From contig NC_053392.1 of the NCBI RefSeq assembly GCF_905171765.1, forward strand, positions 451,520,722 to 451,584,721: a stretch of 64,000 nucleotides of DNA. The letters are read 5' to 3'. The notes under the pieces were generated by a model, which saw only the letters and a list, made by a program, of their open reading frames with translations, was not told the DNA's origin and searched no databases. How positions within the stretch are numbered: the first letter of the stretch is position 1; the number at the start of each line of letters is the position of its first letter. A program made the translations under genes and the position numbers. The DNA is from Bufo bufo (Eukaryota > Chordata > Amphibia > Anura > Bufonidae). Shown here piece after piece: positions 11,096 through 21,889 of this stretch.

Positions 11096-12550
11096 TCAGT
11101 GTACTATGCTCGGCGAGGCCAATCTGGGGCGATGAGGATCGTCTTGATGCCCTCCCTCTTGATTCTGCGAAGGACCCGGGGTAGGAGGGGGGGGGGAGAA
11201 GACTAACAGGAGGGAAAAGCTGTCCATGGGGCCACTAGTGCTTCTACTGTGCATGCCTGGGGATCTCTTGTCCGCAAAATGAAGGTGGGAAGCTTGTGGT
11301 TGATCCTGGATGCCATTAGATCCACGTGCTGACGGCTCCATGGAGACAGATGGATTTAAACACCTCTAGGTGCAGAGTCCACTTGCCCGGGTCCACGGTC
11401 TTCCAGCTGAAGAAGTCCGCCGTCCAATTCTCCACTCCTTGAATGTAGACTGTCGATAGGGCTGGTACATGTTCTTCCGCCCACTACAGAATCTTGGCCA
11501 ACTCTGCCATCACTGGCCGACTTTAGGTTCCCCCTTGATGATTGATGTACGCCACTGCTGTGGCATTGTCCGACTGGATCCGGACCGGCAGTCCCCTCAG
11601 GAGAGGAGTCCAATGACAAATTGATGTCCCGAAGTTCCAGGATGTTGATGGTCAGTCTGGATTCCAACAGACCATTCGCCTTGGACTGTCCGAGGTGGGA
11701 AGATTCCGCCCCATACGAGAGGCTGATATCGGTGGTGACGACCGACCATGAGACTGGGAGAAAGGATTTGCCAGAAACAAGGGTTGGAGTTGAGAGCCAC
11801 CACCTGCGGGGGAAGGGTGATAGTAGTGTCCAAGGAACTCTGTGTCTTGTCCCAGGATGAGAAGATCGCCCGCTGGAGAGGACGAGTGTGAAATTGTGCA
11901 AATGGAACAGCCTCGAAGGAAGAGACCATCGTTCCCAACATACACATGCAAAACCGACGCGATGGACGTCTGTGCCGAAGAAGAAGACGAAACGACCGCT
12001 GAAGGGATAACCGCTTGTCCGGGGAGGCAGACTGTCACCGCTGCCGTGTTGAGGATCATGCCGAGGAAAGTAAGGCTACTTTCACACTTGCGGCAGAGGA
12101 ATCCGGCAGGCAGTTCAATCGCCGAAACTGCCTGCCGGATCCGGCAAAACTTATGCAACTTGCCCAGTTCCAGAGAGGCAACCATGGAGTGGAGAGACTC
12201 TATCCTGAAGTGCTGGACCCTGACAAACCAGTTCAGCAACTTGAGGTCTAGAACTGGCAGAACGAATCCCTCTTTCTTGGTGACTACAAACAGGTTTGAA
12301 TAAAAACCTATGAACTGCTCCGCAAGTGGAACCGGGAAGATCACTCCCTGGATGAGAAAGGACTGTAATGCCTGAAAAAAGTCGGCAGCCTGAACTCAGT
12401 GTCTGGGTGGCTGGGAAACGAAGAATCGGTCCGACAGGGTGGTGGCAAACTCGATCTCGAGTACCCATTCGTCAGAAATGTGGGACAACCAAACTTCCTG
12501 AAAAAGGAGCCAATCCCCCACCCAAGAAGGCGGGGGCGCCCCTTCATGCT
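11096..12550 (-). pseudogene. DIRS reverse transcriptase / RNase H, broken
   Basis: On the minus strand the RT starts with IFPVPLAEQFIGFYSNLFVV (12340) and VLDLKLLNWFVRVQHFRIES. The central catalytic part is displaced by the MITE fragment at 12074-12150, and the YLDD box of the family reads LHVYVGNDGLFLRG here (about 11940), so the catalytic pair is lost. SLTFLGMILNTA follows. The RNase H region is visible at 11480-11780 (VVTTDISLSYGA, NGLLESRLTINILELRDI, WTADFF-like text near 11400). In-frame stops and frame changes occur throughout. It once copied the DIRS RNA; it is dead now. It lies between the gag remnant and the recombinase, the usual DIRS order. Confidence 0.8.
12074..12150. mobile_element. 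Truncated Harbinger-like MITE end
   Basis: TAA then GGCTACTTTCACACTTGCGG, with an internal palindrome 'gccggatccggc'. Only one end is present. It lies inside the DIRS RT pseudogene, so it inserted after DIRS-B. Confidence 0.65.
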
Positions 12551-12559
12551 GAAGATTGT

Positions 12560-13221
12560 CTATTGGCAGGGGCGCGGGTGCCAGGCTGGTTGGGGTTTAA
12601 AGGATTGTTTTCTCTTCTGCTTCTGATTGGAAACCCTGGGTGTGCCGAGAAGCAGCAAAAGGAGTGAAAACGGAAGTTCGGTGGCCTAGAGCGTATCGGA
12701 CGCTTCGCCTTGCCCTGTGGGAGGTGGGTACTTTTAACGCCCGTGGCCTCAGAGATTATCTTGTCCAACCAAGCAATGAACAGACGAGAGCCCGAAAAGG
12801 GAAGCCCCATAAGGGAACGTTTTGACGAGGAGTCTGCCGCTAAGACTTTAAGCTACACCTCACACCGTAAGTCCACCATGAGAGTGGATAAGCGGGCAAC
12901 AAGAGAGCCTGTGTTCAAAGAGGCCTCGCAGAGATACTTCCCTGTCTGAGAGATCTGAAGGGCCAAAGACTGGAGGTCCGCTGGAGGAAGATCAGCGGCG
13001 ATGTCCTGGTGCAGGCGAAGGGCCCATTCAGAGACCACCTTAGCCACCCATGCGGAGGCAAATATGTCCCCCAGTGAAGCTTCCGACTGACAAGCAGAGG
13101 AGAGGAAAGATGGCTTCCCCACAGGGCCAGCGTGGGAAAAAGAGGAAACTCCACCCCCAAAATCGAACTGATGATGATGGCAATTTACCACACAAGAAAA
13201 TAAGCCCTCACACAGTACCAT
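12560..13221 (-). pseudogene. DIRS gag-like remnant
   Basis: On the minus strand one frame keeps DIFASAWVAKVVSEWALRLH and ADLPPADLQSLALQISQTGK (12890-13070), then GKYLCEASLNTGSLVARLS. A second frame (12560-12810) keeps FSGSRLFIAWLDKIISEATG and KSTHLPQGKAKRP. This linker is found between the gag-like ORF and RT in frog DIRS elements. The gag-like protein presumably packages the RNA. Frameshifts separate the blocks. The order relative to the RT and recombinase supports one original element. No start codon can be defended. Confidence 0.65.
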
Positions 13222-13507
13222 CGAGAGAAAAATAAGAAACGTAAGCTTGTCAGAAAATATCTGTACTGGTACCGCAGAGGCTGTTCAAGAGCAACATGGC
13301 ACCCGTAAACCAGTCAATCATAATCTGATTTTTTTGTTTGATTTACCAAATTTTTTATTGATTTATCAAAATATTGTAACAATCAATCAATAAAGTTGTC
13401 TTATGTTTAAACAGAGTTACATTGTCTGTCATTGTATATGATTCAGACACATGAGCATATAAACTTTGTCAATGGACAACCTATCCATGAGAATGAGATA
13501 TAATCCC
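13222..13507. other. Gene-free, AT-rich
   Basis: Low-complexity AT-rich sequence with repeated 'aatcaatcaat' and 'tattgatttatcaa' motifs. Nothing else is visible. Confidence 0.6.
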
Positions 13508-13510
13508 TAA

Positions 13511-13974
13511 GGGTACTTTAACACTTGCATTGTGAGGATCCGGAAATCCGTATGCAAACGGATAGCATTTGTAGACAGGTCTGGATGCGGATCCGTCTCA
13601 CAAATGCATTGCAATACCGGATCCGTCTCTCTGATGTCATCCGGAAAAACTGATCCGGTATTTATTTTTTTCACATTTTTAAAGGTCTGTGCATGCGCAG
13701 ACCGGGAAACAGAATCCGTTTTTCCGGGACACTTGGTGCCGGATCCGGCATTAATGCATTTCATAGTCATTCCGGCAAGTGTTCCGGTATTTGCAGTATT
13801 TTCTCTGGCCAAATACCGTAAGAATGACTGAACTGAAGACATTCTGATGCATACTGAACGGATTGCTCTCCATTCAGAATGCATTAGGATAAAACTGATC
13901 AGTTTTCTTCCGGTATTGAGCCCCTAGGACGGAACTCAATACATGAAAAGAATAACGCTAGTGTGAAAGTACCC
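13511..13974. mobile_element. Foldback MITE, Harbinger-like family, copy 2
   Basis: TAA at 13508-13510 and 13975-13977 flanks tips GGGTACTTTAACACTTGC and its near-inverse GCTAGTGTGAAAGTACCC. The interior has several ATCCGGNNNNCCGGAT-like palindromes. 464 bp, non-coding. The TAA duplication is seen; the superfamily is inferred. Confidence 0.8.
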
Positions 13975-14176
13975 TAAGTATATAAAAAATTATAACTGAA
14001 GAAAAAAAGAAATGTTAAGTAACGAGAAAGAAAAATAGAGGGGGGGGGGGGACGGACAAAAATAGGTGACATAAGCATAAGTTTGGCTCTTATCAATAGC
14101 CAACCTTTGTTCATACACATCTCAGTATTGTAGAGATATTTTATTCAAGGAGAAATTAAGCCATACATTCGACTTC

Positions 14177-14560
14177 TTAAAGGGGTTTTCCCATCTTGCT
14201 ATTTCATCCTCACCTGCAGTCAGCTCTGCTGTTCACTTCCTGGTTTCCTGCTTCTAAGGCTGGGCGGGCTTAGGCAGTTTGATTGAAGGCCGGCCACGCC
14301 TCTGTATGACATCACACTGAGAACTCAGTCCTTGCTGCTAGTTCATGTGGATAAAATGAGTCATCAGTCTGTCAGCCTGCAGTGTCTGTGAGGCCCCTCC
14401 CCCTGCTGGGGAATTATCACTCAGAGAGCCATGGGAAGTAGACAGTAACATGTGACTGTCCTGCAGTCTAATACAGTTTTACACACAGAACCTGTCTAAT
14501 CTTTTACAAACCCATTCTGTGCAGCAAAACAATAATTCACTACTATACATTAGCCCACAA
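14177..14560. mobile_element. TTAA-type MITE, one recognisable end
   Basis: TTAAAGGGGTTTTCCCATC starts at 14177. No inverse end was found nearby, so the copy is truncated or its other end is diverged. The G-run at 14040-14051 lies just upstream. No coding signal. Confidence 0.45.
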
Positions 14561-14798
14561 GCATGTTAGCCAGCATACTCATAATCTGTGCTTTTGACTC
14601 CCATAAAACATGATCATCCCGCACTGATACAGATTTTTTTTTTTCCAATACAGCTCTACTACAGTTGTGTATAAACCTTAGACCTTTTATCTGTATAGAT
14701 GCATATACAGCTCTTCTACATCTGTCTATTTCTCTATCCCACCAGCACTGTGGCTGAACCTCCTCATATTCATCTCTGCTACATCTGCTCACTATACG

Positions 14799-15402
14799 CA
14801 CTCACCACATACATGGATGCACTCATACAATCACTCACCACATACATGGATGCACTCATACAATCACTCACCACATACATGGATGCACTCATACAGGCAC
14901 TCGCCACATACATGGATGCACTCATACAGGCACTCGCCACATACATGGATGCACTCATACAGGCACTCGCCACATACATGGATGCACTCATACAGGCACT
15001 CGCCACATACATGGACGCACTCATACAGGCACTCGCCACATACATGGATGCACTCATACAGGCACTCGCCACATACATGGACGCACTCATACAGGCACTC
15101 GCCACATACATGGACGCACTCATACAGGCACTCGCCACATACATGGATGTACTCATACAGACACTCGCCACATACATGGATGTACTCATACAGGCACTCG
15201 CCACATACATGGATGCACTCATACAGGCACTCGCCACATACATGGACGCACTCATACAGGCACTCGCCACATACATGGACGCACTCATACAGGCACTCGC
15301 CACATACATGGATGTACTCATACAGACACTCGCCACATACATGGATGTACTCATACAGACACTCGCCATATACATGGATGCACTCATACAGACACTCACC
15401 AT
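14799..15402. repeat. 33-bp minisatellite, left part
   Basis: About 18 units of 33 bp with core CACATACATGGATGCACTCA followed by TACAGGCACTCGC. Because 33 is a multiple of 3, several frames stay open on both strands and give artificial ORFs of 188-255 codons with an 11-residue period. Units vary at a few sites (GATG/GACG/TGTA), in blocks. Confidence 0.95.
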
Positions 15403-15559
15403 ATACAGTACAGACCAAAAGTTTGGACACACCTTCTCATTCAAAGAGTTTTCTTTATTTTCATGACTATAAAGGCATCAAAACTATGAATTAACACATG
15501 TGGAATTATACATAACAAACAAGTGTGAAACAACTGAAAATATGTCATATTCTAGGTTC

Positions 15560-15870
15560 TTCAAAGTAGCCACCTTTTGCTTTGATTACTGCTTTGCACA
15601 CTCTTGGCATTCTCTTGATGAGCTTCAAGAGGTAGTCCCCTGAAATGGTCTTCCAACAGTCTTGATGGAGTTCCCAGAGATGCTTAGCACTTGTTGGCCC
15701 TTTTGCCTTCACTCTGCGGTCCAGCTCACCTCAAACCATCTCGATTGGGTCAGGTCCGGTGACTGTGGAGGCCAGGTCATCTGGCGCAGCACCCCATCAC
15801 TCTCCTTCATGGTCAAATAGCCCTTACTTTCAAAGTTTTTCCAATTTTTTGGCTGACTGACCGACCTTCA
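15560..15870 (-). pseudogene. Tc1 transposase C-terminal remnant
   Basis: Read on the minus strand, a DDE end is visible: a PxDPIEMV-like block near 15740, then a basic segment with AKGPTSAKHLWELHQDCW and KTISGDYLLKLIKRMPRVCK, ending with AVIKAKGGYF near 15580. This is the last third of a Tc1 transposase including the Glu-containing box. The rest is missing: beyond about 15870 the inverted-repeat element continues without the N-terminal DNA-binding part. Stops interrupt the frame near the DPIE box. The fragment shows that this foldback derives from an autonomous Tc1 by internal deletion. It has no coding capacity. Confidence 0.65.
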
Positions 15871-15953
15871 TTTTTTAAAGTAATGATGGCCACTCGTTTT
15901 TCTTTACTTAGCTGCTTTTTTCTTGCCATAATACAAATTCTAACAGTCTATTC

Positions 15954-16099
15954 CAGGCATCTCAAACTCGCGGCCCTCCAGCTGTTGCAAAATACAACTC
16001 CCAGCATGCCCGGACAGCCTACAGGTATCAGCCTACAGCAGGGCATTGTGGGAGTTGTAGTTTTACAACAGCTGGAGGGCTGCGAGTTTGAGATGCCTG
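15954..16099. mobile_element. hAT MITE with GTCTATTC duplication
   Basis: 146 bp with tips CAGGCATCTCAAACTCGC and an inverse GCGAGTTTGAGATGCCTG. The 8-bp duplication GTCTATTC lies at 15946-15953 and 16100-16107. An 8-bp duplication with CAG...CTG tips is typical of hAT. It lies within the Tc1 derivative, so it is the youngest layer here. Confidence 0.92.
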
Positions 16100-16493
16100 G
16101 TCTATTCAGTAAGACTATCAGCTGTGTATCCACCTGACTTCTCAACGCCACTGATGGTCCCAACCCCATTTATAAGGCAAGAAATCCCACTTATTAAACC
16201 TGACAGGGCACACCTGTGAAGTGAAAACCATTTCAGGGGACTACCTCTTAAAGCTCATCAAGAGAATGCCAAGAGTGTGCAAAGCAGTAATCAAAGCAAA
16301 ATGTGGCTACTTTGAAGAACCTAGAATATGACATATTTTCAGTTGTTTCACACTTGTTTGTTATGTATATAATTCCACATGTGTTAATTCATAGTTTTAA
16401 TGCCTTCAGTGTGAATCTACAATTTTCATAGTCATGAAAATAAAGAAAACTCTTTGAATGAGAAGGTGTGTCCAAACTTTTGGTCTGTACTGT

Positions 16494-16667
16494 ACATGGA
16501 TGCACTCATACAGACACTCACCATATACATAGATGCACTCATACAGGCACTCACCATATACATGGACGCACTCATACACGCACTCACTTCATACATGGAC
16601 GCACTCACACACACTCGCTACATCCATTGACATACTCATACACGCACTCGCCACATACATGAACGTA
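16494..16667. repeat. 33-bp minisatellite, right part
   Basis: About five degenerate units (CATGGATGCACTCATACAGA and variants such as CATGGACGCACTCACACAC). This is the continuation of the array split by the Tc1 derivative. Confidence 0.85.
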
Positions 16668-16848
16668 CTCATACATGGGGTGGGGACTAGCTCGTGTTAA
16701 CCAAAGACCTGTACTATATTTGAGAATGTTTACATTTCCACATCCAACTGAGGTTTGCCACGTAAAATGCTGTCAGTTGCTCCTTAGCAGCGGGTTACAG
16801 ACTCCCACCTTGTCAGCAGTCACCAAGGGGCATGGTGTCAGGTGCTTC

Positions 16849-17075
16849 TTAAAGGGTTTCTGTCATGGGAAAAATCGTTCTGTAGCTGACTGACATTAGC
16901 GATGTGCTAATGTCAGCAGTACATAACAGTATGTTTGTTAACTACCTGCCTGCCGCCGTTCTCTTAAAAAACAGACTTTTATAATATGCTAATGAAGTCT
17001 CTAGGTGCTATGAGGGCGTTGCTGCTAATGTCAGTAAGCTACATAACGATTTTTCCCATGACAGAAACCCTTTAA
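16849..17075. mobile_element. TTAA-flanked MITE, 227 bp
   Basis: Ends TTAAAGGGTTTCTGTCATGG and the inverse CCATGACAGAAACCCTTTAA. The ends GGGTTTCTRTCA are shared with the 707-bp palindrome at 42438-43144. Flanks (16668-16848 and 17076-17200) hold diverged 'gttgctccttagcag'-like copies in opposite orientation. Confidence 0.8.
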
Positions 17076-17561
17076 AGACACAGTACACACTGGCTCTTTT
17101 GTAATACAGGTGGAAGTTTGTAGACTGTTGCTAAGGAGCAAGTGAGGACGAACTGGCAGAATGAATGTGAATCTTGGCAAACCAGTGCCAGTTTGTGGTC
17201 TGTTGCTCCACTCTAGGATCAGTGACTGCTTCAGTGAGAACAGGTGACGCTCCCCTATGGTGGTAGAAAGCATACGTGGCCTCACACCTCTGTGATGTCA
17301 TATATATCGTGCATCACATCTTACCTCACGCCTCACGAACACTTCCGTCGCAGTTTTACCTAACTGCCCCTTCTCACACAGTCCCGGCCGCTGTCCTGCA
17401 GGGGATGGGGCTATGCGACATGGGCGTGGCTTCGGAGCGGTGGGGGCGTAGCCACGGAATGACGGCTCGTAGGGACAAGTTCTCATCTTTGGAGTGAGCG
17501 ACTACACCGCTCCACGCACAGGACAGTGCCTGTGTCCCTCCACTTCATACCTCTCCGACAC
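17076..17561. other. Gene-free stretch before the CT satellite
   Basis: Moderately GC-rich sequence without convincing coding potential or a recognised repeat, apart from the inverted 'ttgctaaggagcaa'-like segment near 17128. Short open frames here have no family features. Confidence 0.4.
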
Positions 17562-20214
17562 ACACACACACACACTCTCACTCTCTCTCACTCTCTCTCT
17601 CAACGCCCTCTCTCTCTCTCTCTCAACGCCCTCTCTCTCAACGCCCTCTCTCTGAACACCCCCTCTCTCTCTCTCTCTCTCAACGCTCTCTCTCTCTCTC
17701 TCTCTCAACGCTCTCTCTCTCTCTCTCAACGCTCTCTCTCTCTCTCTCTCTCAACGCTCTCTCTCTCTCAACGCTCTCTCTCTCTCTCTCAACGCTCTCT
17801 CTCTCTCTCTCAACGCTCTCTCTCTCTCTCTCTCTCTCAACGCTCTCTCTCTCTCTCTCTCAACGCTCTCTCTCTCAACGCTCTCTCTCTCTCTCTCAAC
17901 GCTCTCTCTCTCTCTCTCAACGCCCTCTCTCTCTCTCTCAACGCCCTCTCTCTCTCTCTCAACGCCCTCTCTCTCTCTCTCAACGCCCCCTCTCTCTCTC
18001 TCTCAACGCCCCCTCTCTCTCTCTCTCAACGCCCCCTCTCTCTCTCTCTCAACGCCCCCTCTCTCTCTCTCTCAACGCCCCCTCTCTCTCTCTCTCTCTC
18101 AACGCCCTCTCTCTCTCTCAACGCCCTCTCTCTCTCTCAACGCCCTCTCTCTCTCAACGCCCTCTCTCTCTCTCTCAACGCCCTCTCTCTCTCTCTCAAC
18201 GCCCTCTCTCTCTCTCTCAACGCCCTCTCTCTCTCTCAACGCCCTCTCTCTCTCTCAACGCCCTCTCTCTCTCAACGCCCTCTCTCTCTCAACGCCCTCT
18301 CTCTCTCAACGCCCTCTCTCTCTCTCAACGCCCTCTCTCTCTCAACGCCCTCTCTCTCTCTCAACGCCCTCTATCTCTCTCTCTCAACGCCCTCTATCTC
18401 TCTCTCAACGCCCTCTCTCTCAACGCCCTCTATCTCTCTCTCTCAACGCCCTCTATCTCTCTCTCTCAACGCCCTCTATCTCTCTCTCAACGCCCTCTCT
18501 CTCTCTCAACGCCCTCTCTCAACGCTTTCTCTCTCTCTCTCAACGCCCTCTCTCTCTCTCAACGCCCTCTCTCTCTCTCTCTCTCTCTCTCTCAACGCCC
18601 TCTCTCTCTCAACGCCCTCTCTCTCTCTCAACGCCCTCTCTCTCTCTCAACGCCCTCTCTCTCTCAACGCCCTCTCTCTCTCTCAACGCCCTCTCTCTCT
18701 CTCTCTCTCTCTCTCAACGCCCTCTCTCTCTCTCTCTCAACGCCCTCTCTCTCTCTCTCTCTCTCTCAACGCCCTCTCTCTCTCTCAACGCCCTCTCTCT
18801 CTCTCTCTCTCTCTCTCTCAACGCCCTCTCTCTCTCTCTCTCAACGCCCTCTCTCTCTCTCTCAACGCCCTCTCTCTCTCTCTCTCTCTCTCTCTCAACG
18901 CCCTCTCTCTCTCTCTCTCAACGCCCTCTCTCTCTCTCTCTCTCAACGCCCTCTCTCTCTCAACGCCCTCTCTCTCTCTCAACGCCCTCTCTCTCTCTCA
19001 ACGCCCTCTCTCTCTCTCAACGCCCTCTCTCTCTCTCAACGCCCTCTCTCTCTCTCAACGCCCTCTCTCTCTCTCAACGCCCTCTCTCTCTCTCTCTCTC
19101 TCTCAACGCCCTCTCTCTCTCTCTCTCTCTCAACGCCCTCTCTCTCTCTCTCTCTCTCTCTCAACGCCCTCTCTCTCTCTCTCTCTCTCTCAACGCCCTC
19201 TCTCTCTCTCAACGCCCTCTCTCTCTCAACGCCCTCTCTCTCTCTCAACGCCCTCTCTCTCTCTCTCTCTCTCTCAACGCCCTCTCTCTCTCTCTCTCAA
19301 CGCCCTCTCTCTCTCTCAACGCCCTCTCTCTCTCTCTCTCTCAACGCCCTCTCTCTCTCTCTCTCTCTCTCAACGCCCTCTCTCTCTCTCTCAACGCCCT
19401 CTCTCTCTCTCTCAACGCCCTCTCTCTCTCAACGCCCTCTCTCTCTCTCAACGCCCTCTCTCTCTCTCAACGCCCTCTCTCTCTCTCAACGCCCTCTCTC
19501 TCTCTCAACGCCCTCTCTCTCTCTCAACGCCCTCTCTCTCTCTCAACGCCCTCTCTCTCTCTCAACGCCCTCTCTCTCTCTCAACGCCCTCTCTCTCTCT
19601 CAACGCCCTCTCTCTCTCTCAACGCCCTCTCTCTCTCTCAACGCCCTCTCTCTCTCTCAACGCCCTCTCTCTCTCTCAACGCCCTCTCTCTCTCTCAACG
19701 CCCTCTCTCTCTCTCAACGCCCTCTCTCTCTCTCAACGCCCTCTCTCTCTCTCAACGCCCTCTCTCTCTCTCAACGCCCTCTCTCTCTCAACGCCCTCTC
19801 TCTCTCTCAACGCCCTCTCTCTCTCTCAACGCCCTCTCTCTCTCTCTCAACGCCCTCTCTCTCTCAACGCCCTCTCTCTCTCTCTCAACGCCCTCTCTCT
19901 CTCTCTCAACGCCCTCTCTCTCTCTCTCAACGCCCTCTCTCTCTCTCAACGCCCTCTCTCTCTCTCAACGCCCTCTATCTCTCTCTCTCAACGCCCTCTA
20001 TCTCTCTCTCAACGCCCTCTCTCTCAACGCCCTCTATCTCTCTCTCTCAACGCCCTCTATCTCTCTCTCTCAACGCCCTCTATCTCTCTCTCAACGCCCT
20101 CTCTCTCTCTCAACGCCCTCTCTCAACGCTTTCTCTCTCTCTCTCAACGCCCTCTCTCTCTCTCAACGCCCTCTCTCAACGCTTTCTCTCTCTCTCTCAA
20201 CGCCCTCTCTCACT
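17562..20214. repeat. 2.65-kb (CT)n-AACGCC satellite
   Basis: The tract is almost entirely CT dinucleotide runs of variable length, separated by AACGCC (AACGCT in the first third). Spacer lengths give units of roughly 12-34 bp. A block with CTATCT and AACGCTTTC variants at 18371-18540 recurs at 19975-20145 with an offset of 1604 bp at both landmarks, showing a higher-order duplication. The plus strand has a 933-codon open frame of Ser, Leu, Asn, Ala, Pro and Thr only. It is a by-product of sequence lacking TAA, TAG and TGA. The pyrimidine-rich strand could adopt triplex (H-DNA) structure. Confidence 0.95.
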
Positions 20215-20666
20215 CTGCAGGTCCGAAGGCAACCCATGCTGCAAACATGCGCATCTCTGTTTTATATAGGGCACATCAGAATAAAGCTTTGCGCGTGCGC
20301 GGCGTGCACATTCATGTAATCAATTAGCGGCAGGCCAGGGAAAGGAAGTGCTTCTTCTGCGCAAGCGCAGCCCATGGAATTGCCCGAGAAGCGGGGACCG
20401 TAACTAGGGGGAACCAAAGTGTAACACTGGGGTAGGATTGAAGTAATTTTATGAAGAAAGGTGGGAATTGGCTATTACATCATATTTGCAAAAATGATCA
20501 ATGGCACAACAGTAACAAATTAAACTTTGATCATTGTGATGGGAATACCCCTCTAATCATACTTATGATTTCAGCAAATGGGGGAGGATTCGTTTTTTTC
20601 CAGTACCTCGCTATTTTTAATCTGACAGTGACAGTCTGCCTTAGGTTCAGAGCACCTCCAACATAT
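20215..20666. other. Gene-free
   Basis: Mixed-composition DNA. The only long open frame (from 20451) has no recognisable domain. It is the pre-insertion locus of the Penelope-like element that follows. Confidence 0.4.
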
Positions 20667-20681
20667 ATTAGTTGTATTAGG

Positions 20682-21513
20682 AATATAAAAGAAATAACAG
20701 CCGGCACTACTGAGCGTGATATAATGTCAGTAACACTCTCTTCCAGGGAACATGCGGTGGTGCTCTGCTAGGGCAAACAGTCCAATAATCGCATAAATTA
20801 AAAATAGAGGAAAAAGCGGCACTCACCGAATCTTCACAAAACGTAGCTTTATTGTAGGTTAAAACACAGCAGGTGCGGTCACAAATGCAGCATAGTCAGG
20901 CAACAGCCGTTTCGTGCTAAGATCGTGCTTTGTCAAGCCCACTGTGACGTGGTGGAGGAGCGCCGTAAATACCGTCTCCTCTCCACACGTCACAGCCAGA
21001 CAGGTGAATCAATCATGCGCATGGATCACCTCTGTAAGTAAATAGAACATTAAAATAATAAAAATCAAACAAAGACATCAAGGTCATTTCTGTCATTAAA
21101 ACCTAATGCTCCCATGGCATCGGTTTTAATGATCCATTCGGCCTCTCTCTGTAATATAATACGTTTTCTGTCTCCACCTCCCGCAGGTAAATTGACTCTT
21201 TCGATGCCTGCACATTATAACACCTCTTTGTTACGTCATTAACGTGTTCTATGAGGCGCATGGCACCGATACCTGTTGCAATCGATCTCTTATGTTCTCT
21301 AAACCGCACATATAGACCTCTGAGTTTTACCAACATAAAATCTCTCACAGGGACAGTAAATCACATAAACTACATAGGTTGATTTGCAGTTAATAAATTG
21401 TCGAACTACATGCGTCTTTCTTCCCATCTGAATATGTGTCCCTATGCGCATGGAATTACACATTCACCAAGATTCGGTGAGTGCCGCTTTTTCCTCTATT
21501 TTTCATTTATGCG
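20682..21513 (-). mobile_element. Penelope-like element, truncated, 15-bp target duplication
   Basis: ATTAGTTGTATTAGG occurs at 20667-20681 and 21514-21528. Inside, a 45-bp segment containing 'aggaaaaagcggcactcacc' (20810-20829) has an inverted copy at 21468-21512. The minus strand codes for a GIY-YIG endonuclease fragment, followed by a tail with 'cgtgctaagatc' near 20914-20925. Inverted terminal duplications and 5' truncation are common in Penelope-like elements. Confidence 0.8.
21103..21410 (-). pseudogene. GIY-YIG endonuclease fragment of a Penelope-like element
   Basis: On the minus strand the frame near 21390-21310 reads STYVVYVIYCPC and then FYVGKTQRS, the two halves of a GIY-YIG signature (Y-V-Y and Y-V-G). 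A one-base shift follows, after which YVRFREHKRSIATG continues, with the Arg/His helix of the family, then REVETENVLYYR to a stop at 21103. GIY-YIG nucleases cut the target DNA for Penelope-like retrotransposons and lie C-terminal to the RT. The RT itself is absent, so this is a 5'-truncated copy. It has one frameshift and no usable start. Element limits are supported by the 15-bp duplication around it. Confidence 0.8.
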
Positions 21514-21778
21514 ATTAGTTGTATTAGGGTATATGTTATTTAGCCTAGACGGTGTAAGGTACCACCTATACAGAATCTTTCTTGAGTTTTCTAGGTGATT
21601 CATACACTTAGATAACCTGGATGTAATTGAGAAGGATGCCTGTCATTGATCTGTACTAATAGAGCAGTTCAAATCTTTTTCCCATTTCCGACAATATATA
21701 TATAGTTAAAGGCAGCACAAAACGTAACCGTAAGTCAGTTGTGCCAGCAATTAGACGCGACCCACCGTCAATAGATAC

Positions 21779-21889
21779 AAAAGAAAAGGATTGCAGTACT
21801 TCGAATTGGTGAAAAAATGTGAAGTCCTTGGGCAAATAAAGGACTTCACATTTTTTCACCAATTCGAAGTGCTGCAATCCTTTTCTTTT
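21779..21889. repeat. 51-bp inverted repeat hairpin, 9-nt loop
   Basis: The left arm 21779-21829 and the right arm 21839-21889 are inverse copies with one mismatch (GTACTT versus GTGCTT). The loop is GGGCAAATA. The arms contain 'cgaattggtgaaaaaatgtg'. A GT/AT microsatellite follows at once. No transposon tips or target duplication are obvious. Confidence 0.95.

Larger units (their letters stand above)
9545..13221 (-). mobile_element. DIRS retrotransposon copy B, nearly full order, degenerate
   Basis: Read on the minus strand, the order is gag-like, RT, RNase H and tyrosine recombinase, then a terminal region around 9545-9700 with 'cattgggggacacagg' and 'agcgagaaagagattttac'. It is interrupted by a CR1 tail (10612-10867) and a MITE fragment (12074-12150). 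Element limits are approximate because the DIRS termini were not aligned. Confidence 0.8.
15406..16492 (-). mobile_element. Tc1/mariner derivative inside the minisatellite
   Basis: TA at 15404-15405 and 16493-16494 flanks CAGTACAGACCAAAAGTTTG and its inverse. The inverted repeats extend more than 60 bp (for example 'aagagttttctttattttca' near 15437 and its inverse near 16440). It carries a transposase remnant and a hAT MITE. The minisatellite resumes directly after the right TA. Confidence 0.9.

Noticed and set aside
14799..15402. CRISPR-like array
   Set aside because: Units are contiguous 33-bp tandem copies without unique spacers, and the DNA is vertebrate.
14699..15494. Open frames of 188-255 codons on both strands with an 11-residue period
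   Set aside because: The 33-bp repeat keeps frames open. The same is seen in several frames on both strands, so it is not a protein.
17526..20327. 933-codon open frame of Ser/Leu/Asn/Ala/Pro
   Set aside because: It is a translation of the CT satellite, which lacks stop codons by composition. Amino-acid usage follows the repeat, and no start context or domain exists.
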